Assembly (NCBI GenBank): GCA_024180945.1
Contig: JAKSGN010000033.1
Location: 806,001 to 870,000, forward strand
From: Macrophomina tecta
Lineage: Eukaryota > Ascomycota > Dothideomycetes > Botryosphaeriales > Botryosphaeriaceae
Length of the DNA stretch: 64,000 bases
Direction of reading: 5' to 3'
The position numbers were made by a program, and so were the translations under genes. The notes below the pieces were generated by a model. It had not been told where the DNA came from. It ran no database searches and saw only the letters and a program-made list of their open reading frames with translations. Positions 1-14,100 of the stretch are shown one piece after another; position 1 is the first letter of the stretch, and every line of letters begins with the position of its first letter.

Positions 1-3000
1 GGCCGGGCGAGGTCGCACAACAGCAGAGCTCTGCAGCTGGCAAATTGCACTGGCCGCCGCGGCAAGCGACGCGAACCACTGCTCACGGCGCAGCTTCGGC
101 AGCTTCGGCAGTCGCGGTGTTTTGGATGTCTCGCGGTGGGAGCACAGCCGGGAGGAATGCATGATCTGATGCTGTCGGCGCGAGACACGCGGCGGCGGCG
201 GCGGAGGAGCAGCAGGAGGAGCAGGAGCAGGCGGCGGCGGCGCCAGCTGCTCGCGCTGCTCTGCCCGGCGCTGCGCTGTGGGCCCCGGACAGCCGTGGAC
301 GCGCTCATTCTCGCGGGCGGCGGACGGGAAGGCTGGCGGTGGTGCTGGCGCGCGATGGGGCGTTTGAGAAGCTGCAAGATGGAGCATCTCTCGCCGGCCC
401 CTGCATGCGGCGCGCCAGCTAGCCCGGGTTGCCGACGGGAAGATGCAGCTGTCAACGCTCCTCCGCACTTCGCCGAAAGCTAAAACATACGCGCTTTGCG
501 CCATTGCGCCGCGGCGCTGTGGCTTTGCCCGCGCGCCTCTCTCGCCAGCTGCCTCCCAGCTCCAGCGCCCGCTCGAGCACCCGCTCCAGCCCCATCCTCT
601 CGAGTCTCTCCCAGATCCCTCGCTCCTCCCTCCCTGCCCTGGCTCCGCTGGGCCCGCTCTGGCGCGCCCCGTCCGTCACGCGTCTGGCCCCGTATCGCTT
701 GTGCCACCGCCCGCCGACGCGCCCTCCAAGCCGCGCAAGAGGCCCTGCCAAGCCGCGTCTGGCTGTGTCCTCCCGTGTCGGCTGATCGACTGCGCTGTGG
801 GGCGGAGGGGCCCTGAGTCGATCTCCAGCTCTGCTCCCCACGCCCACCATGAAACGCCGTGATAGTCGCACACGCCGACGACGCTGGGCTTGATAAGGCC
901 TCGGTCCCATTGCTCCAATGGCCTGCCTACCACAAGCAGGTCAGCTCCATCGCCGGTTCATGCGTTGCAGCTCGCAATCGCACCAATCGATCCGCTTCCG
1001 TCTCCGCCGCCAACACCTGCCTCGACCCCATTCCCATTCGGGCCCCCCTGCTTGCTGTCACCACCGCGTCAGCGGCCCAGTCTCGAGCCCGGCTTTCCGG
1101 CCCTCCTCTCAACCAACGCCCATCGTCGCACTGCATTAGACGCGATCTCATCATGGGGGTCCACCAAGCATCCAATGTTGCCTCTGCCCGCCTGGCCCTC
1201 CTGACACCATCTATCCGTTCATGCTCCGCATCGGGCCCGGCATTCCACCATCATTTCCCTCTCTAGCTTGCGAAGCACCCTGCCGTCTTTTTCGGGACGT
1301 TGGGGCTTTTCTCTGCTCAACACACATGATGCAGATGCCTGCGTCAGTTCGGCTGATCGACCGAGCTGGCCACAGCGCCATGTCTTGCACCTAGCACAGC
1401 AGTGAGCTTTTTTTCGGCGCGCAAAGCTTCGCCACTGTCCCCATCTCAAAAAACAAACCCCCCGCAAGGGGCGCTGCCGTTGCTGCTCGCTGGGAGATGA
1501 CCCGGTCTGATGCACCAGGCCAGCCGTATCGCACGCCAATGCGAAAAATCTTTCCTCCCGAGTGCCGTGTGAGCTCATCATGCAGCGCGCACTCAATATC
1601 GGCCCGTCAGCCAAACACTGTGCAGCTGCCTGCATCGGCTCTCTCGTCCGGCATGGTGGAGGGCAAGGTTAGCCCGGCCTGCACTAACAACCAAGATGCG
1701 CAGCCGTGTATGCAAGATTACTGCTCACTTCCAGCGGGCAGCGGGTACGCACATTTGCCCAGACGCAGCAGCCTGGCTCCAGGAGCCTCTCTGGCCCAAG
1801 CTTGGCCCCAGCTTCGGTCAGTTGCGGGTATCTGCAGATGCCTGGATGTGACTTCCTAGATCCAACCCCAGTCGCTTCTCCACAATGCCCCTGGCCGCCC
1901 GCGATAATCCTATGCCCCCCGGTCTTGCGACTCACCGCTTCTACCGTCTACTGTCGATCAGTCATATCTCAGCAAACGACTTGTTGGTGGAATCATACCA
2001 CATGCCAAGTTTGAGACTGCAAACAGCCATCCGCTCATCGTCTGTAGGGTCTGTGCTAGATCTGCTGCCTATGACGATCACGGCCCGCCCATCCCAAGTC
2101 GCCGTGGTGACTCTCGATCCAACAAGAATCACTCTCCCGCCAACATGGTATCTATTGTCCACGCTATTCTTGAAACCGCAAACGGTAGGACACCCGACGG
2201 GATGCGCTTCTTGACAACTCACAGGCCATGTGCGAGATCTCGCCGTGGTCGCCCGCCGGCTCAAGAGCATCCAATCTTGCGTGTCCAAAGATAACAGTGG
2301 CGGGGAAAGCTACCCGTCACGAAAACAGCCTCTGAAGCTGCCACGCGGCAAACGCCACCTGCGAATCTCGTGGATCCACCAAGCCGTAGTGTTCTTTGTT
2401 CAAGCCTTAACGGCACTCGATTTTTCCGTCTGGTACTTTAAAAGCCACAACTACTCCAAATTGGGCCTGTGAGGCTATTTCCACCACGTCGCCAAGTCTC
2501 ATAGGGCCGAAAGTCACCTGGCGATAAGACGGGAAGAGTTCCGGAGCAACTGAGGAGTACCACTGAAAGGACGCCTAGGTGTGCTCTATCGCCGACGGTG
2601 ATCCGTTGATCTCTTGGACCGCGCCTGTATAGGCACCCACTCGTGGTTAACGGAAGTTTCCAGCTCTAGCAAGCCTCGACCAAGTAGCGCCTCACAGAGA
2701 TTGAACGCGACCAAGCCTCAGCAGCATAGTCCAACCGTTTGCCCGGGCGCTGCTTGATCGTCCCGCTGCCGACTCTATTCTGTTCGCCAGCCACCACCTG
2801 ACCCCACATTCACCAAGCACTACACCAATCCCATCGCGTACAAGCGCTATCGCTTACGATCTCTCAGTCTGACGAAAACAGCAAGAAGACCGACACTACC
2901 ATCCAGCTGAACTTGGAGCCTAAGGTGAGGATTGTATGGGAGCGGCCCGCTGCCTCGGGTCCTTGATTGCGCACTTACACTCGGAGCGTCCGGTCTCGAG

Positions 3001-6000
3001 TCCATATCGCTCTATTCGAGGCGAGTGGCCCGATCTGTGCGGCGGACAACGTGGGTCTGCCACTCCCAGATACGCGCCTCCCTAAAGCCGGCGCCAAGCG
3101 ATAACGTGAGATCGAAATAGCGGACAGGGTCGGGGCATACTAGAGGCTGACGGACCACCCGCTCGAACGCGTTAGCGAGGCACAAAGGCCGCTCGTGGAC
3201 AAAGGGATCAATGAGGTTCGTTAGCCGCCATGCCAAGCGGGGTTCACGATGATACCAATGATTTGTATTTATCAGCGGGAGGATCGTGGGATGCGCTGAT
3301 GAGGCACACCAGGCTTCCCTTCACACGATATGGAACGCGCAGTGGATAAACCGCGCTGATCGTGGCCAATGGAGGGTATTGCCTAAGGTGTTGCCCACGA
3401 CGACAGAGGTAAATCAAAGCGGCATTCCGCGGTATTGGGAGTTCATGATGCTCCCATGGTGTCGGTTTCGCCGATAGGTTTTCATGGTAGGTTGACAATC
3501 TGCGTGGTTTTCCATTGAACTGCTTCGAGAATCCGAGAATTCGAAGCAGCAATGACGCGGGCAGCACGTGAACAACCACGGATTCAGCTTTCCTCCGGGA
3601 TTTGCCTCATCCCTGCCTATCGTCCTCACGGTTCTCTGCCAGGCCGTTTCTTTGTCTTTTTCGCTGTCTTCCTGCCTTCCTTTCTTCCATCCATCCTTCC
3701 TTCCTCCTTCCTTCCTTCCTTCCTTCCTTTTTCCCACGTGCCTCCTGCGCCCTTCCACCGCTGTCAAGGCGATTCCCCCTGAAGATCAGGGCCACCGTCT
3801 TCAGGGTTCTTCGAGTCTGCCGCAAGGATTCAAGGAGCCGCATGTTTGCTCAAAGGGAAATTCCCGTTTTCTATCCCACGCAGGCATCTCGAGAGGGTGG
3901 GGGTTTAGTCATCGCTTAGCACGTGCGCCGGCCTAGTGCTGGAAAAGACCCAGCGCTGCCCCATAGACTAACGACGTAGCTATTTGTCACCAGTGAGCTC
4001 TTTCACGTCGTTCTGCTAGCGATGTCCCGTTTCAAGCTACCTGTAGCTACTTGATTTTAGAATGCCATCGTCTCCCACGTCTCTCCTCTCAGCACATGTG
4101 AACGTTCTCCCTAAATGTAACTCCACCTTGACTTGAGACAAAATCCATGACGCTCACCTTCCCCAGGCTATCCACTGGATCAAAACTCCAACCATTCGCC
4201 TCTTTCGTTCCCTGGTTCTTTTGTCTTGTCCTATCTTTTTCCCTCTTCGATTCAACAACTATTCTTTTTTTCCTTCCCTGCGAGCAATGCGGGCAAATCC
4301 GCACCCTTTTCTTGGTAAAAGACTCAATCAAAGCGTAGTACAGCTTTCTTTTTTTTTTTTTTTTTCGCTTAGCATATCCGATATAGACAGGTGTCCTGTT
4401 ATCCAGATGCGGGACAACTCTCTCTCTCTCTCCAAGCGTCTGCCCACCATGATGCTGGAATTCTGCCCCCCCTTTTGTCTTTTTGATTTGAGTTCCCAAC
4501 GGGACTGTGCTGATTTGACGACGGTTGGGGATTCTTTTTTGGTGCACTGTAGTGAAGGCGTGGAAATACGGCGCCAATAAGCCAAACATCGCGTACCGCC
4601 GCTCTGGATGGCGATGAATCCCTTTCGGCGCGTATTATTAATCAAGAGAAAACGAAGTGCCTTTTCATGCCTCCGACCTCCGAGTTGAGCCCGATTCAGG
4701 GTCTGGATTTGTGGATTTCATATTACTTGACAGGACCCTGACCAGTTTGGCATGTCCACCTTACCACATTCAACGAAATTTGCAAGTCATATGACGGTCA
4801 TATGCGGGATTGGGGGTGCGGCTCCGCATCTCCGCGGACAAGCGGAGACACTAGAGTGTTTGAGAGTCTCTCGTGGGCCTCTTGTGGTAACCTTTACAAA
4901 GATAAAGGCCTCCTTGCTTGTATCGATGTATGTATTTTCTTTCCACCTGAGGTGGGGAGTTGCCATATCTGTCACCCCATCAGTCGTCCTCCTCAGTGAA
5001 AGAACTTTGCTGAGACGCCCGAACGTGATTGTATTGCAATGCTTCACTCCGCAGAAAGACGAAGAAGCTAGCATGCACAAAGCAGGCATGTAGGAAGGAA
5101 TAGCAGGCTTAGATCCTGCATCCATCTTTTCCAACAAGTACCATAGTGATGCATAACGTGGACTACTTATCCGGCACGGAGCCGGCATTCGGCCTCACGC
5201 TGTGAGGGTACCAGGAAAACACACAAGGAGGTTAGTAATGAAAAACTTTGGTAAATTATGAGTATGGATATCATGAGCTGCCCCCGAGGGCTTACATATC
5301 CTCCCGCATTCCTTCCTCCTACACTCGGCTTTCGAATATTGCCAATTGAGACCATTTCTGAACCGTCTTGCACTGTTCCAGCCCGCCAATGTCTCCGCGC
5401 TATCGGCAGCGGTTGATAATTGCAAAATTTTCAGTCACTTCTGGGTCCGCAATACTTCGCGAATTCGCCTCTGCAGGTAACAGTGACATCGAAGCCACTC
5501 CCGATTGGCAGGCAACCGCGGATGTCTGAGGCCGCCGACGATCCAGGCAGCAGCATCTTTTGTTTCTCGCCTCCAATACTGGTTTCTGGTTCTTCAGTTG
5601 TACCGATGGTGCTCGAAAACGGTTCGGTACCATGGATATGAGGCTTTGATTACTGGAGCTCAGAAATGCTGCTTCGGGCCGGAATCTCTCGCGCGCAGGA
5701 CGTAGACTAGATCCGCGAGCCGAAAGATATGGGTCTGAGAATTCGAAACTGTGGATTGTATGCTTCAGGGTCTCTTAAAGAATATGAAAGTTTACTGTGA
5801 AGATCAGGTGCGCCTATTTCGGAGGAAAAGCCTCCCGGTGGGAATTCCGGATCCGGAGGATGTCCGACCGGCAAAAAAAAGGAAAAAAAAGAAAAATAAC
5901 TGCGGTGGAGGATGGAAGGTAAAGGGCTAAAGTTTAATTTTCCCGGACCCTTTGAAACAGCTAAATGCGGGGATATGATGATGTGGGTGGAGAAAGAGTA

Positions 6001-9000
6001 GCTGTGGTAAGTAGTATGGCGGAAGAACAGGATGCGGGTTCATGTGTATAGGCAATTAGAAGCGTACATCGTCAAGAGATCAGAAATCAGTGATCCGGAT
6101 CGCCCTGCATTAGACTTTTGGGAAGACTCTACTGGATGACCTGGATCATTCGCCTTCTTTTCCTTTTTTTTTTTTTTTTTGGTTTTTCTTTTTTTTGGGG
6201 GTGGCGGGTTTAGCATTGGGTGACTGGGGTACCAGGGTCTCGAAAGTTGGCTGTGAAATTCGCTCTGGGGTTCGAAGGTCAATGCTACAACACTATAGGC
6301 AATTCCGATATTTCTGAACCATATTTTCATGTATGGAACTGATCATAGAGATAGACTACGCTGGCAGTCCTTGCAATACTTAAAGAGGTCGATGTACCTC
6401 ACTGAACGAACAATTTAACATACATAGTTCTTCCTAAATAAACATGACGCACTGCTAACCAAATCCAGGAAAAGCTAACACCGCACAATATAGTAAAATC
6501 TGTGTAATCCATAGCATGGGATTGAAACCAGTCGCTCACCACCAGCAGGGAACCCCCGTATATCCGTTCGTTACCCAACCGTTCCCGGAATGTTACCACA
6601 TTCACGATACTGTCTTTGAGTAACATATGCTTGCGTAGGAATAGGCTCTATATATGAGAAAAGCGACACCAGAAAAGAGCACGACCTTGCGGCTAAAGAT
6701 TGCGTTGAATTTGCGAACAAACTCCTCAAATTGACGAAGCAGATGCAGAGATAATAGAAACATGCGTTTTCCCAGAGCTGAGAGCTCCAGTAAACAGGAT
6801 GCTACGATGGGGAATTATGGTCGAATTTTATAAATTTTGTGGCAGCACTCGAGCTCTGGTACGAGGATGAGAATTCAGAAGCTCCGCGCGGAGGAAAAGG
6901 GACGCCTCAGCACTGAAGAATAACTCACCTGCCTTTTTACTCAGACTTACTGGCACCCGTGATTCGAATGAGATTGAGTATTTTCTGATGATTCATACTA
7001 GTTTTGTTCTCAAAATCGATTTAGTGCTTGGAAAAAGAGTCACAGGTCTATGCTGCAACGTGATACGCTTCGAAGAGATTTCTTCCCAAATTCGATTGCT
7101 GCAATTCTATACACATCGCCGTCGGTGCGCGTGCAACCTGGCCTGAGCACCACGTCAAGCCAAGACGTTCGGTTTAAGTTCGTGGCACCGTTACAGGCCT
7201 GACGCCTCACGCTCCCCTCGTGGCATCCCTAAAAAACGACGACAACGACGACGACGACGACAAACAATCACCCCAAACACCACGCCAACGTCCTTACAAC
7301 CACGCATACTCAACAAAAACCCCAGACCGAAGTGGCTTAGGCTATCGGACGTGGCACGTAAATCCAGCTCCCCAACCATTCAAGTCCCGGGCATCCGCCC
7401 CCTGCTACTCCGTCTGCATCCTGCATCCCGCTAACCGACCCTGCCCCAGTCCAAACCACACAGCACATTAGCGCGCTCATTCTCCCCCTCCATCACGCAC
7501 GCCACGCATGCCCACCCAACCGGATCTTGATCATGCAATGTTCATCCCGCTGCTGGAACAAGAAAAAAAAAAGAAAAGCGCCCCATGCGCAAGCCTGCCT
7601 GACAGCCCGGGATCTGCCATTCATAGCCCACCATCACTCCCCGGATCAACGGTACCCAATCACGCAACCCCGGCTTGATCCCCCTTCCGACTCCGCGGAG
7701 GCGGGAATGCGGCAAGTAGTATAAGGGTAGAGGAGGCCGAAAAATTTAAAAAAAAAAAAAGGTTTAAGGAAGCCCAGGTTTACCTGTTCGAGTAAGCGAG
7801 GCTGACTGCAGGATTTCCCTTTTTTTCCTTTTTCGCCCCTCCGCTTTTTCTTTCCTTTCACTCTTTTTCCTCTTCGCATTTCGCCTATGCATGCGAGTCG
7901 GAAGATCATTTTTTTTTTTCCCTCCCCTCCTTTCGTTATCCGGGCTTTTACGGGGTAGTCAATCTCGCAGTACGGGGGCCTCACGACCACGGGCGGTGAA
8001 GTAGCACTCTCACCCGCACCGCCGTTCCCTCCCCCTCTCACAGGTCCCAGCATCGCTCGCCTGCCCGCGCGTACCTGCAGTCTACAACGACAGCAAGCGC
8101 ATCGCCCCGTCCTCTCCTTGCTCGTGCCGCGGCCCCTCCCTCCCGATCCCTGCATCAGTTGGCCGAGCGTTGGGCCATTCGCGCGTGGGTAGTGCTGACG
8201 AGGGGGGCGCCTGTCGTCGGCTCGGGGGTTCGGCAGAGCCCTATATTCCTTGGGCCGAGGGGAGCTCCTCGTGCTGTTCTCGTTGGTCCGGACGACTGAT
8301 GAGTGGTGGCGGCGGCAGCAGGGGTAGGGGGGGTGGGGAGGCGCCTCACGCCAATCGAGTCCCCCCACCCCTGTTTCTGCCCAGCGTCCCCAGCAGTTGC
8401 TGCAGCAAGCGGCCGAGAAAAAGACCACCCCTCGGAAGCGGCCGATGAGGCCACCATTGGGACGCGTAAAGAACGCATGCGTGCGATCAAATGCCGAGCC
8501 GCGTGCGCAATTCTTTCTTTCGTTCTGCCTTTTTTTTTTTTTTTTTTTTCAGGCACATTGGGGAGATTTGTTTGGAGTGGGATAGGTCACTATGAGAGGA
8601 AGAGCGTGTGTGGGGTTGAGGAACGACATGTAGAAGCTCTGAATATGGTACGCGCGTGCCGCGAAGCACGGCGCCCATTCTATTTGGATTCTTTTTTTTT
8701 TTTTTTAGCGCAACGCTTTTGTCTAGTCTAGTCTAGCCATCTTCTCGATCTTAGACGGACTTTTGTGTGGATGCATGCGTGTGAGCTCTAATATGAAACC
8801 CGAAAAATATGCCAGATCCGACTCCCATGATCTCCGCCACCAACGCCTGAGAAAAGAAATGGTTGATGGAGAAGGCAGATAAGAAGATGTACAAGAGAAA
8901 TTGAAAGCGAGTATCCAACGGATCGTTGGACGGGAAGAAAGATCAACAATCAAAATCGAAGCAAGAAGTTCCCAGTTTCCGAATTGCCGATGCAGATTCA

Positions 9001-9415
9001 AGATTTGCGCCTGTGAGTTTTCCGAATGTGGAGTAAAAGAGAGAATTCCGGACCTTTGTATGTAAATGCATGCTGCCGTTGAACGTATAGACGTGTCCTG
9101 CGTTGATCGATGCAGTTAAATATGTATGAGAGATGACGAGGAGGGTCGAAGTGCAAGTATTTTCAGAAAATGAAAGCGGATCCACAAAAAATGTCCTCGG
9201 AATGGTGGCAGGATGGCTGCCTTGTCTTGAGAAGAGGTTGAAAGAGGAAAATAGAGGGGGAAAAGCCGGGCGAGACCGAGTCAAAACGCACAGCAGCAAC
9301 AAGCACGGCTACGCAAGAGGCGTCGAAGCGTTAGAGCGGATGCAAGTGCCTAGGAAACATGAAGACATCCGGACAACTGCAGGGCCCTTGAGGCTTGCAC
9401 CCTAGACGGCGCATC
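1..9415. other. gene-poor region, no supported gene
   Basis: I see no convincing gene in this 9.4 kb. The first ~1.2 kb is GC- and pyrimidine-rich and includes a GGC/AGG/AGC trinucleotide-rich patch near 190-243; it resembles promoter or 5'UTR DNA of a gene outside the window. From about 4000 to 7200 the composition is more AT-rich, and open frames are short and unlike any family I recognise. Simple sequences include a TTCC tract (about 3670-3730), a CT run (4418-4432), T tracts (about 4348-4365, 6164-6180, 8529-8549, 8692-8706) and an ACG run (7236-7262). Short reverse-strand frames at 1962-2288 and 3012-3236 look mildly protein-like but match nothing I can name. Confidence 0.5.
3670..3730. 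repeat. TTCC-type microsatellite
   Basis: The tract is a near-continuous run of CCTTCCTTTC and TTCC units on the plus strand, all pyrimidine, in non-coding DNA. Open frames across it translate to Phe/Leu/Pro/Ser runs and are artefacts of the repeat. Confidence 0.85.
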
Positions 9416-10052
9416 TTATGAGGTGGGGTGTGGGACCTCAATGCGAGAGCGTCTGAGAGCATGATTAAGGTCCTGCTGGGTGAAGGAGTGGCCGAGTGTG
9501 GTACTGCTGGTGGTGGTGGCAGAGCGCGGCCGCGAGCTGGTCTCGGGCTCGGAGCCGTGCTCAGAGCCAGAGGGGACGGAAGGGAGGCGAGACTCGTCAC
9601 GCGCGCGTTGAGTTGAGCGGCCTACTTGACGTGACAGGATGTCAGCATCAAGATCCCGTGGTGCTCTCTGAGCTGGAGCGCGACGTACCGTTGGCGGTGT
9701 TCCCAGCCTGGTCCAGGTCCTCGACGACTTGACTGCGCGGCACGTTCATGCTCTTGCGGCTGGTCAAGCTATTCCTGCGGCTGGGAATGCGGCTGCCCAT
9801 GGGGGAGTAGACGCTCTGCTGGCTCCGCCTGCGCCAGGCCTTCTCGAAATTAAAGGCCTCGAGCTTCTCCTTGTGCTCTTTCGCCACGGGGCGACGGTAC
9901 TTCATGGGCGGCATCTTCTCGCCGGGCAGGTAGTATCGATGGTTCTCGTCCTCGGCGCTTTTGGAGGGTTTCTTGGAGAGCGACGACGAGGAGGACGACT
10001 TGGAGGACGAGTTGCGGCCCAGAACACGCTTGACTCGCTCACGGAAGGCCAT
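9416..10052 (-). CDS. small basic Ser-rich conserved fungal protein (two exons)
   Basis: Exons are 10052-9689 and 9621-9416, giving 189 aa. The intron 9688-9622 (67 nt) has donor GTACGT, a GCTGAC branch-like site and a TAG acceptor. Without splicing the frame ends at 9648; splicing keeps it open for 68 more codons. I chose the ATG at 10052, which opens with MAFRERVKRVLGRN, because the upstream part of the frame is Pro-rich and looks like 5'UTR. The N-terminal quarter is basic with a polyserine stretch, the middle contains YYLPGEKMPPMKYRRPV, and the rest is Ser/Arg-rich and probably disordered. No catalytic motif or membrane segment is visible. It resembles short conserved Pezizomycotina hypothetical proteins and its function is unknown. 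It diverges from the LEA-like gene at 11198. Confidence 0.7.
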
Positions 10053-11197
10053 GGTGGGAGGGGGAGAGGGCGTGAAGGGGGATTGAAGCGAAAATGAGGC
10101 GGGCGGGCGCAGAGGTCGCAAGTGGGATCCGGCGACCGTCAGGTGAGGGCTTCGGCGGGACGGCGGCGGGGCAGCAGGCGGCTGGACGGGCTCAAGGGCG
10201 TTGCAGCATGGAGCGTCGTGGCGGACGGGCAGTCGTGGGAGGGAGAGCGGTGGTGTCCGGGGCAGAAGCGGGTGTTGTGGGAGGGAATGGGGCTGGCACA
10301 GTGGTTAGATGTCATCGGGAGGACGGGTGCGCCGGGAGGCACGGCGCCTGGGCGCTTGAGCGAAAATCCATCGGGTCTGGATGGCCAAGCCGCGCGGAGT
10401 GGCTGCTGGGCCATGGCGGCTCCCATGCTTGATGATGGAAGCTGCCGGCTGCCGGCCGAAAACAAGAGTCTGCCGAGCGGGTCTCTGGGGATGATGTGGG
10501 TGGTGGTGGAGGTGGTGATGATGGTGGGGGTGAGACTGGGATGCAGGCAGGGCAGCGGCATTGGCATGCGTGTGTGACTCGCATGCACGCGCCCGTGAGG
10601 CCGATCCTCCTGCGCGCGCTGTCGCTCGCCGTCTTGTCTCGCTCGCAGCCTCGCGGCCACGGTCTGCGACGACTGCCGCGGCTGGAGGCTGGGCCGGCGC
10701 GCTGTAGAGGGCTTTTGGCGGTCAGGTGGGCGGCTTCTGGGCCCCCGCGCATGGGCGGCGATCTGGATCTGCGCCTGGGCTTGGGCGGCGCGGGCGCGGG
10801 TGCGGGCTGGGCGACACACACACACACACACACACCTCTGCCTTTCCCGCCTTGCTGGTGGCGGTGCGTCGAAAGCCACACTCCGCCGTGGGCGAGCCGC
10901 TGCACGATGATCGCGACGCGCTCTCGACTGCGTCATCCACGCACCCAGCGCTCTAGCGCCCGCTGCGAGTCTGCTTCGGGCTGGTGATGCCCTTTGGTGC
11001 GAGTGCAGCGCGGCCCCATGCAGCCTGGCGCCTCCCCCAGACACAGCAATGACGCACTGGCGTGCCTGCTGCATGACCTCATGCTCAGCTCGAGCAGCCT
11101 CCCCTCAGCACCCCAACTGCTGCTCTTATACCCCATTGTCTCCCGCAGCCCCCTCCCTCTCGCCCTGGCCGCAGTCGAATTCACCTCCCCATCCGCC
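10053..11197. other. divergent intergenic promoter region
   Basis: This 1.1 kb separates the start codons of two divergent genes and probably holds both promoters. It contains a CA microsatellite around 10814-10834. The long reverse-strand open frame across 10139-11074 is Arg/Pro/Ser-rich and looks non-coding. No TATA box stands out. Confidence 0.5.
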
Positions 11198-14100
11198 ATG
11201 GACAAGATCAAGGACATTTTGTGAGCCGAGCCCACATCCTGCATGCGGATCACCCGCCTCCCGCTTCCAGGATCGCCGGCCTTGCTGACCCTGTCTGTCT
11301 ACAGCTCGCCCGGCCACAAGCAGGATGCCGACCTGCTCTACGGCTCCCCCCAGTCCGGAAATCCTGCTACCCACGCTGCGAACACCGGCAAGCTGTCTGG
11401 CGAGGGCAGCCACCTTGCAGGCGCGAGAGACCCCGCTCACGCCCAGTCTGCGGCAGCGCCTGGCTCCGGCCCAGCAAGGTGCATTTGAGACCGCCCTCCC
11501 GCGCATGCTCGACTGACACCCCGTCCAGCACCGTCGGCACCACCAAAGCCCACGCCAAAAATGATTCGCTCGACCCTGCTAGCTCTCGTGTCTCGGCAAT
11601 GCCGTCGAACCCTGTTGCCGAGAAAGACACCGGCTTCGCTAGTCAGGTGGTAAACCCGGATGGAGCAAAATATGACGAAGCACGGTACGGTACCCGGGAA
11701 TCCGTTGCAGCGGCAATGACAGCCCTGCCAGATCGCCCAAGCCACCGTTCATTCTATCCCGACCGCTGCGAAAGACACTGGGTTAAAGAGGCAGATTGCG
11801 TAGGTCTATACCTGCGTTGCTTGCTTCCTTGCCCGGCCTTTCCGCAAACTCCTCTATACTACTTTGAGCATATCAAAAACATGGAATGACCCAGCCCTAA
11901 CTGTTTTCCAGGGACCCTGGCGACCAAAGGTACGATGAGACAAGATACGGCAACACCGGGGCCGTCGAGCCTACGCCTACTCGAAACTCCAAGGGCGGCG
12001 TCCTCGAACCCGTCGGCGGTGTCTCGCGCAGCTCCGAGCGCGGCCAGGGCATTGTAGGGGCCGAACCCAGCGCAGGTAATCTCACACCATCCGAACACGC
12101 CGATGAGGACGACATTACCGTGGCTAGTGTCAGATCCGGCGTCATCGGCGATATACCACGTTCCAAAGAGCTAGCTGATTCCGATATCCCAGTCGGCCCT
12201 GGCTCTCCCTCAAGGTCTACTGCAGGTACTAGTCATGGTGCTACTGCTGCCGATGCTGCCAAAGCTGCTGGGTCTGCCGCAATTCTCGGCTCAGGCACCG
12301 AGCGCTCCTTTCCTCTCTCTGGGGGCACGGCGAAAAACACTACTACCCAAGACCAGCAGTCCAATCTCGGGAGTACTTCTCACACTACAACTGGCGACCA
12401 CGGCACTGGAAGCGACTACAAGGGTCTTGCCGCAGCGGCAGCTGCCACTGCCTTTGCCGGTCACGAACACGGTGGCCATGGTCACAGATATGACGGTCCC
12501 AACACTGACAGCACGAACGCCGGACCCACATTCACATCTGGACCTCATGCGACAGAGACTGCTAACCGCCTTGATCCCCAAAACTCAAGTGCCCTAGGCT
12601 CCTCAAGTGAGACCACTATTCCATCGCCTCTAGGGGCTGCCGGAGCAACCCACGCCCGGACGACCTACGATGATCAAAGAGCCCCCGCGCCCCACACATC
12701 AAGCACAACCCACGCCTCGGGTGTTGGCATGCCGGGAGCTTACCCCGATTCTGCTGCTGCGACACCTGCCTATGAAGAGCCGACAAACACCACTGACACA
12801 TCTCGTGAGCATCACTATGCCCGTGATGCTGCTGTCGCTGGAGCAGGAGCTGCCGCTGCCGGAGGGCTTTATGAGGCACACAATAAGGGTTCTACGGAGA
12901 CTGACCCGGCAACCTTCACTCATGGCCCTCACAAGAGCAACATTGCTAACATTGTCGACCCCCGTGTCCTCCCCGATCCCTCCAAGATGAAGGGCCACCA
13001 CGCCCAGTCCACCGAGACTGACCCAGCTTCCAAGACTGTCGGTCCCCATTCGAGTAATGTTGCCAATGTGCTTGATCCGAGGGTTTTGCCAGAGCCGGAG
13101 AAAATGAAGCAACACACCACCGCCGGCCCCCACCATTCTGATACATTGAACCGCGTGGATCCTCGTGTGGACTCTGATCTATCTAAACAGACGAGCCAGC
13201 ACCATGACGGTCGTGATGCTGCAGTTGCCGGAGGTCTCAGTGCCGGTGCTGCCGGTGCCTATGCCGCTGCTCAGCACCAGGGCGAGAAAAACCCTTACAC
13301 GTCCCATGCCGTGGACCCGAGAGTTCATGGAAGCACTGCTACTTCAGATGTGCCATCGAGAACCTCATCAACCAAGGCAGGTTGGTTCGCAGGTCCGACT
13401 GGCTCTGCTGTTGACCCGAGCAAAGACTTGTCCGCTACGTCCGCCAGGAATGCAGGCTCCACTGGATTTGGCGGGCCTGGTGCTACTCAGTCTCCTCAAC
13501 AGCACAACCACAGCCACGACGCTGCCGTCGCCGGCGGTCTTGGTTTTTCTGGAGTGGGAGCTGGCCATGCTTACGAGCAGCATAAAGCAGATAAGGCTGC
13601 AGAGCATTACCCCGCCACGACTGCTGCCCAACAACAGACCTCCACATCCTCTACTGAGCCAAGTGGCCAACACCATTATGGGCGTGATGCTGCTTTAGCT
13701 GGTGGTGCTGGTCTGGTTGGCACTGGGGCCGCTTACGAATACCAGAAGAGAGAGGCTGAGAAAGCCGAGCGGGAGCATCCCTACGGTACCACTACTCCTG
13801 TCTCGGGCGCCACAGGCACTCAAACCAGGGCGTCTGGTGATCCTACAAGAATCTCGGGAGAAGCCAGCAAGCACCACTACGGTAGGGACGCCGCAGCTGT
13901 AGGTGCGGTCGGCGCTGCCGGTGCAGGCGCTTACGAGTTCTCCAAACAAGATGCGGAGAAGGCTGATAAGGAGCGCTTAAAAGAAGCTGCGACAGCTGAG
14001 AAGGAACATTTGAAGGAGGCAGACCAGGACGCGAAGGCCCATCAAAAGGAGTTGGAGAAGGAAGAGAAGAAGCACCTTAAAGAAGTTGAGAAGGAGGAAA

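Noticed and set aside
1962..2288. 108-codon minus-strand frame with protein-like composition
   Set aside because: It starts without clear context, has no family match I can name and no supporting exon neighbours.
3012..3236. 74-codon minus-strand frame faintly like an F-box-type protein fragment
   Set aside because: The resemblance is a short Leu/Val/Arg pattern only; too weak to name.
7646..8428. 260-codon minus-strand frame
   Set aside because: It contains homopolymer-encoded Lys/Phe runs and low-complexity Arg/Gly/Pro, with no domain or start context.
9079..9102. Isolated sequence resembling the array box (TTGAACGT, then TCCTG)
   Set aside because: It is a single partial match with no neighbours at array spacing; chance is the simplest explanation.
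10139..11074. 311-codon minus-strand frame in the divergent promoter
   Set aside because: It encodes Arg/Pro/Ser/Cys-rich sequence, including a translated CA microsatellite; typical of GC-rich non-coding DNA.
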